DNA from: Cystobacter ferrugineus
GTDB lineage: Bacteria; Myxococcota; Myxococcia; Myxococcales; Myxococcaceae
Reading direction: 5' to 3'
Assembly (NCBI RefSeq): GCF_001887355.1
Contig: NZ_MPIN01000008.1
Coordinates: forward strand, 423,935-487,934
Length of the DNA stretch: 64,000 bases
Program-made: the position numbers and the translations under genes
Part shown: in pieces, positions 34,237 through 41,561 of the stretch
Position numbering within the stretch: position 1 is the stretch's first letter
Layout: each line of letters begins with the position of its first letter
Notes under the pieces: generated by a model
Database searches by the model: none
What the model was told of the DNA's origin: nothing
The model's input: the letters and a program-made list of their open reading frames with translations, nothing else

Positions 34237-35313
34237 TCAGGCGCCCGCGAAGCGCACCTGGGCCTTGCTCATGACGTACTCGACCGCCAGCAGGTGCCAG
34301 GCCGCCTGATCGATGCGGGCGTACTGATGCGGCTCCTCGCGCAGGGAGGCGGCGGCCTTGTCCAGCGGAACCCCGAGGGCCTTGGCCTCGATCTGGAGGA
34401 CCTCCTGCACCTTGGCCGGGGAGAGGGTGAGGCCGTCGCGCGCGCAGATGGCACCCAGCGCCAGGGCGATGCGCAGCCGCTGCCGGGCCGCGGCCCGGGT
34501 GGGCTCGTCACTCAGCCACGTCTGCAGCGACTCCTCCTGCTGCTGCTCGGTGAACTTGAGCTCGGTCACGGCGCGACCCTCGCTCGAGCCCCAGCGGCGG
34601 CGGACCTCCTCGTCCACGAGCGCCTCGGGGATGTCCACCTGCGTGCGGGCGGCCACCTCCGCGAGCACCATTTCCTGGGCCCGGAGCTGCAGCAACTGCA
34701 CCGTCTCCTGCTCCAGCTCCTTCAACACGCTGCGCGTGGCCGCCTCCAGCGTGTCCCCCCGGCCAAAGGCCTTGAGGAACTCCGGGCTCGACGGATCCGG
34801 GAACTTCACCTCACGCGCGGCCTGGATCTGCACGGCGAAGCGCGCGGGCTGACCGCGCAGCGCCTCGACGGGGTAGTCCTTGCTCAGCAGGATGTCCGCC
34901 AGCACGGTCTCTCCCGGCAGGTGACCCACGAGCTGCTCGTACAGACCGGGCAGCCAGGGCGCGGGCACCAGGGGAGTCCACATATCGTTGCGCACGCTGA
35001 AGGGGATGAGCCGGCCGTTGGAGTAGCCCACGAGGTTGAGCAGCACCTCATCGCCCCAGGCGATGGGCTCGGTGCGCAGACGCATGCGCTCGGTGGCGTA
35101 CGCGCGCGCCAGATCCTGGAAGCGCTCCTGGATCTGCTGGGCGGAGATGGGCTCGGGGGCGGGCACGGTGATGGAGAGCCCCTCCAGTGACGGAGCGGTC
35201 ACTGGAGGCATTTGCACCGGACTACCCTGCGCGGCCTTGCGGGCCAGCGTGACGGACAGCGGAATCTCGAAAGGCTTCGCGGTGTAGGGAGAGAATTTCT
35301 GGTTCGGGTCCAT
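34237..35313 (-). CDS. Trigger-factor-like chaperone lacking the ribosome-binding domain
   Basis: 358 residues. The first ~85 residues are Pro-rich and unlike the trigger-factor ribosome-binding domain; no GFRxGKxP loop is present. From ~85 the FKBP-like domain is recognisable by spacing (GDEVLLNLVGYSNGRLIPF, LPGLYEQLVGHLPGE, KDYPVEALRGQPARFAVQI). The helical C-terminal substrate cradle follows (SPEFLKAFGRGDTLEAATRSV, VDIPEALVDEEVRRRW). The client-binding parts are thus kept and ribosome docking lost. The gene lies 29 bases downstream of the Gly/Ala-rich protein on the same strand, so it is probably its dedicated chaperone. An AAGGAT ribosome-binding site precedes the ATG. Confidence 0.75.
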   Translation of the reverse strand: MDPNQKFSPYTAKPFEIPLSVTLARKAAQGSPVQMPPVTAPSLEGLSITVPAPEPISAQQIQERFQDLARAYATERMRLRTEPIAWGDEVLLNLVGYSNGRLIPFSVRNDMWTPLVPAPWLPGLYEQLVGHLPGETVLADILLSKDYPVEALRGQPARFAVQIQAAREVKFPDPSSPEFLKAFGRGDTLEAATRSVLKELEQETVQLLQLRAQEMVLAEVAARTQVDIPEALVDEEVRRRWGSSEGRAVTELKFTEQQQEESLQTWLSDEPTRAAARQRLRIALALGAICARDGLTLSPAKVQEVLQIEAKALGVPLDKAAASLREEPHQYARIDQAAWHLLAVEYVMSKAQVRFAGA

Positions 35314-35342
35314 GAAGGATCCTTTCGAGACCGCAGCCTAAC

Positions 35343-36437
35343 TCAACCGCCGAGCAACTGCTTGAAGCCCTTGAACCCGCCCGCGAGGCCTTCGATGACG
35401 GGACCGGCCACGCTGGCGGCGGTGGAGACGGCCGCACCGATCTGCGACACGACGGGGATGTTGGTGGCGGCGAGCGCGGAGCCTCCGGCGGTGATACCCG
35501 CGGTGACCTTCTGGCCCATGGTCGCGTTGGGATCCTTGAAGGTCTTCACGGCATTGGCGATGTCCATGCCCGCGATGGCGATGTTGAGGCCCGGAGCGAA
35601 ACGCCCGGCCGCCTTCGCCATGGCGCCGGTGCCACCCTTGAGCATGTCCGCCACGCCGCCCGCGCCGGAGAGGATGCTCTGACCCGTGGCCATGGCGGAG
35701 GAAGCCGAGCCGGCCATGGCCGACGGGCTGGACTGGCCCGCGACCTGCGCCGCCATGTTCCCCACCGGGCTGCCCTGTCCGAAGCCCGGGATCTGATGCG
35801 CGCCACCAAAGCCGCCCATGGCCTTCTGCGCGCCCCCCATCAGGGTCGAGGCGATTTGGTTCACGCCCCCCATCAGGGCCGAGGCCATCTGGGTCGCGCC
35901 GCCCGCGCTGAGCCCGCCCGAGGCGGCCGCCTGGTTGATGGCGCCCAACATGCTCGTGGCCAGCTGGTTCAGGCCCGCCATCGCGTTCGTGACGCCCTGC
36001 TGCGCGCCAGCCGGTCCACCGAGGCCTCCAGCCAACTGGGCCAGACCCCCCATGAACTGCTGGAGGGGCGCCTGGGCCATCGCGAGGGCCTGCTGGAAGC
36101 CGCCCAGAGGGCCTCCCTGCGGCGCCGCACCGCCCGAACCACCCGCCGCGCCCGCGCCACCGGCCGCACCACCGCCCGTCAGGGTCTGGATGAGATCCGT
36201 ACTGCCCTGGAACAGGCTGACCGCGTTGTTGGCCAGGCCCACCCCGTTGTTGGCCATGCCCAGCGCGTTGTTGGCGGTTTCCAGGCGGCTCGGCCTGTTG
36301 GCCGCGTTCGGGGTCCCGTCCGCGGGCTTCCCCGTGGGCGTGTTGGTGGGGCCAGTCGCCTGCTTCGGCGCGGGAGAGTTGGTGGGGCCAGTCGCCTGCT
36401 TCGGCGCGGGAGAAGGAGGCGGAGAGCGAACGCGCAT
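35343..36437 (-). CDS. Cysteine-free Gly/Ala-rich protein, possible chaperone client
   Basis: 364 residues with no Cys, Trp or Tyr. The N-terminal 45 residues are Pro/Lys/Thr-rich and include a 12-residue tandem repeat (PAPKQATGPTN with S or T). The body is made of Gly/Ala/Gln/Met-rich amphipathic stretches (ALMGGVNQIASTLMGGAQKA) with a more hydrophobic C-terminal third. There is no Sec signal. Composition resembles harpin-like, phasin-like or membrane-inserting effectors, but no family is assigned. It is the first gene of a two-gene unit with the trigger-factor-like protein. A sigma-54-like promoter lies ~118 bases upstream in an AT-rich gap. Confidence 0.68.
   Translation of the reverse strand: MRVRSPPPSPAPKQATGPTNSPAPKQATGPTNTPTGKPADGTPNAANRPSRLETANNALGMANNGVGLANNAVSLFQGSTDLIQTLTGGGAAGGAGAAGGSGGAAPQGGPLGGFQQALAMAQAPLQQFMGGLAQLAGGLGGPAGAQQGVTNAMAGLNQLATSMLGAINQAAASGGLSAGGATQMASALMGGVNQIASTLMGGAQKAMGGFGGAHQIPGFGQGSPVGNMAAQVAGQSSPSAMAGSASSAMATGQSILSGAGGVADMLKGGTGAMAKAAGRFAPGLNIAIAGMDIANAVKTFKDPNATMGQKVTAGITAGGSALAATNIPVVSQIGAAVSTAASVAGPVIEGLAGGFKGFKQLLGG
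36343..36413 (-). repeat. Two tandem 35-bp repeats, period 36 bp
   Basis: The 35-base copies at 36343-36377 and 36379-36413 are identical and encode the repeated PAPKQATGPTN segment near the N-terminus of the Gly/Ala-rich protein. Exact identity at DNA level suggests a recent duplication and a length-variable linker. Confidence 0.85.
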
Positions 36438-36554
36438 GGGTTTACCCTGAGGTCAGAAGCGTTTTCGTTAGAATAACCAGAAAAATACTGCTTCCTGGTA
36501 GGGGGGGGACAATGAATTATCGCGCGGTGCCCCGGGAAGTTGCGTCAATTCACG

Positions 36555-36570
36555 TGCAAGGCTTTTGCCA
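36555..36570 (-). promoter_or_regulatory. Sigma-54 promoter candidate for the Gly/Ala-rich/chaperone operon
   Basis: On the minus strand TGGCAAAAGCCTTGCA matches the TGGCAyr-N4-TTGCa consensus, with invariant GG and GC at the correct N10 spacing. It lies ~118 bases upstream of the ATG at 36437, within the 36438-36611 AT-rich gap. It would need an NtrC-type activator; none is encoded in the window. Confidence 0.55.
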
Positions 36571-36611
36571 ATTCATGAGAAAGGGAGACTCCGCCTCGTC
36601 CGGCGGCCTTG

Positions 36612-37673
36612 CTAGCGGCCCAAAGGAGAGGAGGGCGGAGGATCATCCAGGGTGAGCTCGAACAGGGGGGCGACGACGGAGGAGTCATCCGCGTCCGAGA
36701 CGAGCCACAGGTGCAGCCGGCCCTGCTCCACCCGCGCCGTCACCCCCTCCAGCTTCACCTTGCCCGCCACGTGCTCGAGCCACAGGGGCGTGCCGTCCCG
36801 GGCCAGCAAGCCCACGGCCGAGCCCACCACGGCGCCATCGGCATAGGGGCCGTGGGTGTCCTCGGCGGCGGCGGTGAAGACGACGCGGCCGTCCGGCAGG
36901 GGTGACGCGTCCGAGAAGGACAGCCGCACCGAGCGGGTCCGGCCCAGCTTCCAGCGCTTCACGTCGCGCACCAGCTCCGGGCCAGGAGGAACACCGGTCT
37001 CGAGAGCGCGCAGGAGTCCTTCACCCGCGATCATGATCACGGCGTCCGCGCCCTCGTCGCTGTTGCCCCGGTTGAGCAACCACAGGTGCCCTCCCGTCCA
37101 GGCGGCCCCCTCCACATTGATGGGGCCCAGCTCGCGGGCGAGCCGGGCATACAGGCCCGAGAAGTCCACCTCGCGCACGGCGCCACCCAGCCGCCCATCC
37201 TCCTGGAGCGGGATCAGCGCCCCGCGCATCCGCGTCGGGGTGCTTCCAGAGGGAACCGCCAGCAAGGCCCCATGGGGCGCCGAGGCGAGACCCTCCACGA
37301 GGCAGAGCGCCTCCAGGTCCGGCTTGACGGCCTTGCGGTCCGCCGGGTCGCGGGGCAGCTCGCCCGGGAAGAGCCGCACCCAGAGCGCGGGGCCCTCGCC
37401 CTGGAGCGGAAAGGAGGCGAGTGCCAGGGAATCGTCCGCGACGACATGCAGCCAGTCGCCCACCCGCACGAGGCCGCTCGCGGCGGAGACATAGGCCGCG
37501 CCCCCGGCCACCTCGGGCGCCGGGAGGGTCAACATCCGCGAGCGCGTGAGTTGCAGGGGCGGCGCACGCCGGGGCCTGGGCGCCTTCATGGCGCGCGCTC
37601 TCTCCTGGCAGCCCGAGGGCAGGCACAGCAGGAAGGCGGCGAGGAGACGGGAACGAAGAGCGGAGATGGGCAT
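36612..37673 (-). CDS. Lipoprotein, probable beta-propeller-like
   Basis: 353 residues from ATG 37673. The signal peptide ends LCLPSGC (Cys22). The mature protein has repeated beta segments (GDWLHVVADDSLALASFP, VVFTAAAEDTHGPYADG, LEGVTARVEQGRLHLWLV) and the stretch GPINVEGAAWTGGHLWLLNRGN, which recalls phytase-like or DUF6929-type proteins. Longer in-frame upstream sequence is open but has no credible protein character, so the lipoprotein start is preferred. A TerB-like gene lies 94 bases upstream on the same strand. Function unknown. Confidence 0.7.
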   Translation of the reverse strand: MPISALRSRLLAAFLLCLPSGCQERARAMKAPRPRRAPPLQLTRSRMLTLPAPEVAGGAAYVSAASGLVRVGDWLHVVADDSLALASFPLQGEGPALWVRLFPGELPRDPADRKAVKPDLEALCLVEGLASAPHGALLAVPSGSTPTRMRGALIPLQEDGRLGGAVREVDFSGLYARLARELGPINVEGAAWTGGHLWLLNRGNSDEGADAVIMIAGEGLLRALETGVPPGPELVRDVKRWKLGRTRSVRLSFSDASPLPDGRVVFTAAAEDTHGPYADGAVVGSAVGLLARDGTPLWLEHVAGKVKLEGVTARVEQGRLHLWLVSDADDSSVVAPLFELTLDDPPPSSPLGR

Positions 37674-37767
37674 GGGGACGGAGAACCTGGGGCTTTCTAT
37701 ACCGGTGCGCGCCCACCCGGCTGCGCGGCGTGGCTCCGCGAGTGCCCGTGGCCCCCGGCTCCCGGGC

Positions 37768-38103
37768 TCAGGACTCCGGGCCGAGGATGACGCGCAACTC
37801 CTCGAGCAGCTCCTTCTCCTCGGCCCGAAGCTCGCCGTCGCTGGCGATGATGGCGCGCACCGCCTCGAAGACCTCGTCCGGACGGTCTCGCAGCAGCGCC
37901 AGGTCGGGCGCGGGGGGCGCGCCCCCGTGTGCCAGGAGCTTCTTGAGGGCGGCGAACTCGGACTCCGGAACGTTCCAGCTACGCGCCACGCCCTGGATGA
38001 GGCCTGACTCCCGCGCGTCGAGCCGCCCATCACTCCAGGCCAGTTGGATCATCAACTTGAGCACCTCGATGTTGAAGCGATCATCCGCCGTGGTTTGGCT
38101 CAT
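37768..38103 (-). CDS. TerB-like helical protein, 111 aa
   Basis: The sequence has the helical pattern of TerB/DjlA-type domains, with acidic turns: NIEVLKLMIQLAWSDGRLDARE and later AIIASDGELRAEEKELLEEL. Both DG-x-[LI]-x-x-x-E turns are kept. TerB-domain proteins are linked to stress and membrane-associated complexes; the role here is unknown. GGGAG sits 5 bases before the ATG at 38103. There is no export signal. Confidence 0.72.
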   Translation of the reverse strand: MSQTTADDRFNIEVLKLMIQLAWSDGRLDARESGLIQGVARSWNVPESEFAALKKLLAHGGAPPAPDLALLRDRPDEVFEAVRAIIASDGELRAEEKELLEELRVILGPES

Positions 38104-38662
38104 AGGGTCTCCCAGGCCCCGAGCCTCGCCCGTCCCGCCGCGAACCGCCACGACCTTCTTCCCGGCCGCGCCCCCGACAGTCCTTCCGTCGTCTGGTCCA
38201 CATCCACCGCCCGGCGGTGTCCACCTTCCACCGCTCACCCCGGCCGGCGCGTCCCCTCCAGTCCAGGCAAACCCTCCATTCCCAGCAATCCCTCTCAGGG
38301 CTGGGCCGCGCGCACACATCATCAGCCCACAACTGCGGCGACGCTGCAGAACCGCCAGCCCGGCAAACTCCTGACAACCTTCGCCGCGCGCCCCTCAAGT
38401 CTATGTTTACCCGTCTCCAGGCAGGGTCCGTTCTCTCGGAGAGACAGCGTGCTTCTGGAGTCCTGGCCGGGCGGGACGGACTTTTTCATCCCCATCGCGA
38501 TGCCCACGCGCGGTGAGCAATGAATGGCGAGACCCGCCTTGACGAAAGGGGGCGTCGAGCGCTCTCTTTTCGTGCAAGGGATTGAGAGCCGCCTGGGAGC
38601 CCCCCTCCCCTGGCGGCCAGGCGCGAGCAACCCGCGCCATCCCCCAAGCGGGAGAAAGCGCC
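38104..38662. other. Intergenic region, 559 bases
   Basis: No convincing gene. It lies between divergent genes and must hold promoters for both the TerB-like gene and the PilZ gene. TTGACG near 38538 resembles a -35 element for the rightward gene, without a convincing -10. A short CTCTC/GAGAG hairpin occurs near 38435. Codon bias is absent in the weak open frames. Confidence 0.5.
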
Positions 38663-40762
38663 ATGCGTGAACATCTGGAGACTTCGACGGGACTGGCCCT
38701 CACCGCCGGCACCTACTCGGGCTACTCGCTGCACGCGCACGAGCCCGAGCAGGGCATCAACCTCATCCTCTCCCAGCCCGGCATCAGCAGCAGCCGGGTG
38801 ACGCGGCTGAGCCCCACCGCGGTGTGGGCCCTGCCGGAGCCGGGCACGGAGCTGCCCCCCCGCGAGCGCCCCGTGCAGCTCCTCCTGGACGACAATGGCC
38901 GCACCATCGGGCCGCTGCGCGGGGAGATCTTCTGGAGCGATCCGCGCCGCGCCGACGCGCCCTTCGGCATCCAGTTCGTCGACGTGACGCTGGAGCAGGG
39001 CCGGCAGATCCTCTCCGTGCTGGACTCGGCGGCGCGCGAGGGACGCGCCCTGCCCGCCGTGTCGCCGCGGCCCATCGAGGAGGCGATCGTCGATTCCGAG
39101 CGCATCCGCTCCATCCTCAAGTCCGTGTGTGTCATGCAGCACCAGGGTCTGCTGCGCCAGCCGGGCCGGACGCTGCGCGTGTCCCTGGAGTACTTCGACG
39201 TCGCGGCCTCGCGGCTGCACTGGCGCCTGGAGGAGCCGTCGGCCCGGTGGGGGCAGGCGCCCCATGACATCGAGGTGGTGGGCTACAACTCCGCCTTCCG
39301 CATGCGCGTGCCGGAAGTCGAGGTGCGCGGCGGGCGGCTGGTGACGCCCATCCCCCGGAGGCTGTGGCGGGTGCGCCACCGCGCGCGCCGGCGCGTGCCC
39401 GCCCCCGCCGGCCTGATGGCCCGCTTCCACCACCCCCTGTGGAACGAGCTGGGCCCGCGCGAGCGAGAGCTCCAGGACGTGTCCTTCACCGGCCTGTCCG
39501 TGTTGGGCTCCGCGGACGATCTCGTCTTCCCGGGCCTCATCCTGCAGCCGCTCGAGGTCATCCCCGAGTACGGCGAGCCCCTCTTGATGCGCGCGGAGGT
39601 GCGCTACGTGGGCAAGCCGCGTCCGGACGGACAGCGGGTGCTCGGCCTCCAGGTGACGCCCCAGACGCCCGAGGACGAGGCGCGCTGGATGCAGCTCGTC
39701 TCCCAGGCGCTCTGCCCCGACACCCGCGCGGGCGAGGAGTGGCTCGAGGCGCTGTGGCAACTGCTCGCCGACGTGGACTACCACCAGCTCGCGGGCGACA
39801 CGCCCGAGGACTTCGAGCAGCAGCGCGCCAGCTTCGTCGACACGAGCCTGCGCGCGGCGCGCGAACCCCAGCTCTCCTGCCAGGCGGTGTGGCCGTCGGA
39901 GCGGGGCGTGGAGGCCACGCTGTCCTCGGTGCGCGCCTGGCGCCATGGCTGGCTCGTGCACCAGCTCGCCAAGCGCCCGGGAGCCCCCGTCCCGGAGGTG
40001 GCTCCGGGGCGAATCCTCCGCGAGCTGCACCTGCGCGCGCTCGAGCACGCGCAGAACACTCCCGACTTCCGCTGGCTGCTGAGCTACGTCGACTCGAGCG
40101 TGCCCTTCTTCGAGCGCCTCTACCTGTCCTACGCGCGCCGGCACGCCGACACGGGCGAGGCCCTGGTGCTCCCCGTGCACCTGTGGCGCGCACGGTGCGA
40201 CGAGCCGAGTGGACAGCCCTCGGACGGCATCGACGTCGGCCCGGCCACCGCCGAGGAGACGGAGTTCCTGGCGAGCGAGATCGCCCGCACCCGGCCCGCC
40301 TGCTACGTGGAGGCGATGGATCTCTCGCGCGAGCGGCTGGCGCTGACGGACGCCACGCAGGCCTGGCACGCGGCGGGCCTGGAGCGCGAGCGGCAGGTGC
40401 TGGTGGCGCACCGCGAGGGCATGGCGGTGGCCGCCATCGTGCTCGAGCGGGGACCGGAGGGAATGAACCTCTTGCGCATGCTGGACACGGCGCGGCTGTT
40501 CCCGCTCGTGCCCGGAGGACAGGACACCTACGTCGCGCTGCTGGACGCGGCGCGCACCTGGTACGCCGCCCGGGGCCTGCCCTCCTTCGTCCTCGTGTCC
40601 GAGGAGGACGACGATGGCCTGCTCGCGGCCGCCCGGTTGCGCGAGGGGCCCGGCACCAGCCCCTGTCTCTGGCTGCTCTCCGCCCACCTGCTGCCCGAGT
40701 TCCTGGAACACGTGAGCGAGGCGACGGTGGGCCGTCTCCCGTCTCCGGCTCCCACGGCCTGA
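38663..40762 (+). CDS. PilZ-domain protein with C-terminal acetyltransferase-like region
   Basis: 699 residues. Residues ~15-125 form a degenerate PilZ-type barrel. Residues ~155-240 look like the YcgR N-terminal (PilZN) domain, leading into RVRHRARRRVPAP and then LQDVSFTGLSVLG near 285, the RxxxR and DxSxxG motifs that bind cyclic di-GMP. The C-terminal ~330 residues are a helix/strand mix resembling GNAT-type folds (QVLVAHREGMAVAAIVLERG; LLDAARTWYAARGLPSFVL). The protein probably senses c-di-GMP and may regulate surface motility or exopolysaccharide. GGGAGAAAG precedes the ATG. Paired with the helical protein 37 bases downstream. Confidence 0.72.
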   Translation: MREHLETSTGLALTAGTYSGYSLHAHEPEQGINLILSQPGISSSRVTRLSPTAVWALPEPGTELPPRERPVQLLLDDNGRTIGPLRGEIFWSDPRRADAPFGIQFVDVTLEQGRQILSVLDSAAREGRALPAVSPRPIEEAIVDSERIRSILKSVCVMQHQGLLRQPGRTLRVSLEYFDVAASRLHWRLEEPSARWGQAPHDIEVVGYNSAFRMRVPEVEVRGGRLVTPIPRRLWRVRHRARRRVPAPAGLMARFHHPLWNELGPRERELQDVSFTGLSVLGSADDLVFPGLILQPLEVIPEYGEPLLMRAEVRYVGKPRPDGQRVLGLQVTPQTPEDEARWMQLVSQALCPDTRAGEEWLEALWQLLADVDYHQLAGDTPEDFEQQRASFVDTSLRAAREPQLSCQAVWPSERGVEATLSSVRAWRHGWLVHQLAKRPGAPVPEVAPGRILRELHLRALEHAQNTPDFRWLLSYVDSSVPFFERLYLSYARRHADTGEALVLPVHLWRARCDEPSGQPSDGIDVGPATAEETEFLASEIARTRPACYVEAMDLSRERLALTDATQAWHAAGLERERQVLVAHREGMAVAAIVLERGPEGMNLLRMLDTARLFPLVPGGQDTYVALLDAARTWYAARGLPSFVLVSEEDDDGLLAAARLREGPGTSPCLWLLSAHLLPEFLEHVSEATVGRLPSPAPTA

Positions 40763-40799
40763 ACCCACAACCCCGACTGCATACAGCGAAGGAGCCGAC

Positions 40800-41549
40800 A
40801 TGAGTCTGGTCAAAGAACTGTACGAGCCCTACGTCCTGGCCGCGCGCGCCCGCGTCGCCACGGATCCGGTGATGCGCAGGGTGGTGGATCCCGCCATCTC
40901 CCCCGAGCTGCTCGAGCGCTTCCTCCTCCAGTTCCACGCTCTCGGCGTCTATCTGGCCGAACCCCTGGATGGCTGGAACCGACGCGCCGGCCACCGCAGC
41001 CTCCTGCTGAGCCTGGACACGCTGGGCAAGAGCCTGCTCGCGCACGCCCGGCAGGCCTCGAGCCTCGCCCAGACGATGGCCGAGGACGTGCAGGTGCTCG
41101 TGCGCCGGTGGAACCAGCGCTTCCGCCCCGTGCTCCACACCGAGCGGTTGCTCTCGCAATACCCCACCGACGCGATGCGCTCCTACCGCCGGCTCGTCGA
41201 GGAGACGCTCATCGGAGAGTTCCCCGCGGCGCAGATCGCCATCGAGTTCGAGAGCACCCTGCTCATGCAGATGATGGGGCCCCACCTGCTGGCCAACGTG
41301 ACCCGGGTGCTCGGCCGCGAGGCGCTCGAGGGATTGTGCGCGCTCAAGGCCCAGTCCCAACCGGATGCGCCGCGCGCGGTGAACCAGGCGCGGCTGATGG
41401 AGGAGCTGGTGCGCACGATGCCGGAGAACGCCCGGATGTTCGCGGAGCTGAGCGCCGAGGCGCTCGAGCTCCAACTGCGCTTCATGGAGGACTGCCTGGA
41501 ATCGGCGGAGGCCTCGCTGGGCACGCCCGTGTCGGCCTTCGTGGCCTGA
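40800..41549 (+). CDS. Helical protein of unknown function, partner of the PilZ protein
   Basis: 249 residues, almost entirely alpha-helical by pattern, with no signal peptide, membrane segment or cysteine-rich motif. Segments such as ISPELLERFLLQFHALGVYL, LAHARQASSLAQTMAED and NARMFAELSAEALELQLRF suggest a helix bundle. An overall likeness to haem-oxygenase-like bundles was considered but no ligand motif supports it. An AAGGAG ribosome-binding site precedes the ATG. Being in one operon with the PilZ gene, it may be its effector or binding partner. Confidence 0.65.
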   Translation: MSLVKELYEPYVLAARARVATDPVMRRVVDPAISPELLERFLLQFHALGVYLAEPLDGWNRRAGHRSLLLSLDTLGKSLLAHARQASSLAQTMAEDVQVLVRRWNQRFRPVLHTERLLSQYPTDAMRSYRRLVEETLIGEFPAAQIAIEFESTLLMQMMGPHLLANVTRVLGREALEGLCALKAQSQPDAPRAVNQARLMEELVRTMPENARMFAELSAEALELQLRFMEDCLESAEASLGTPVSAFVA

Positions 41550-41561
41550 CCTGGCGCGCCC

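Noticed and set aside
30026-36437. Type III secretion locus around the harpin-like proteins
   Set aside because: Composition of two proteins is suggestive, but no secretion apparatus gene, ATPase or typical secretion chaperone is in the window.
38217-38516. Small rightward frame in the 559-base gap before the PilZ gene
   Set aside because: No ribosome-binding site, no coding bias and Pro/Arg/Ser-rich translation without motifs.
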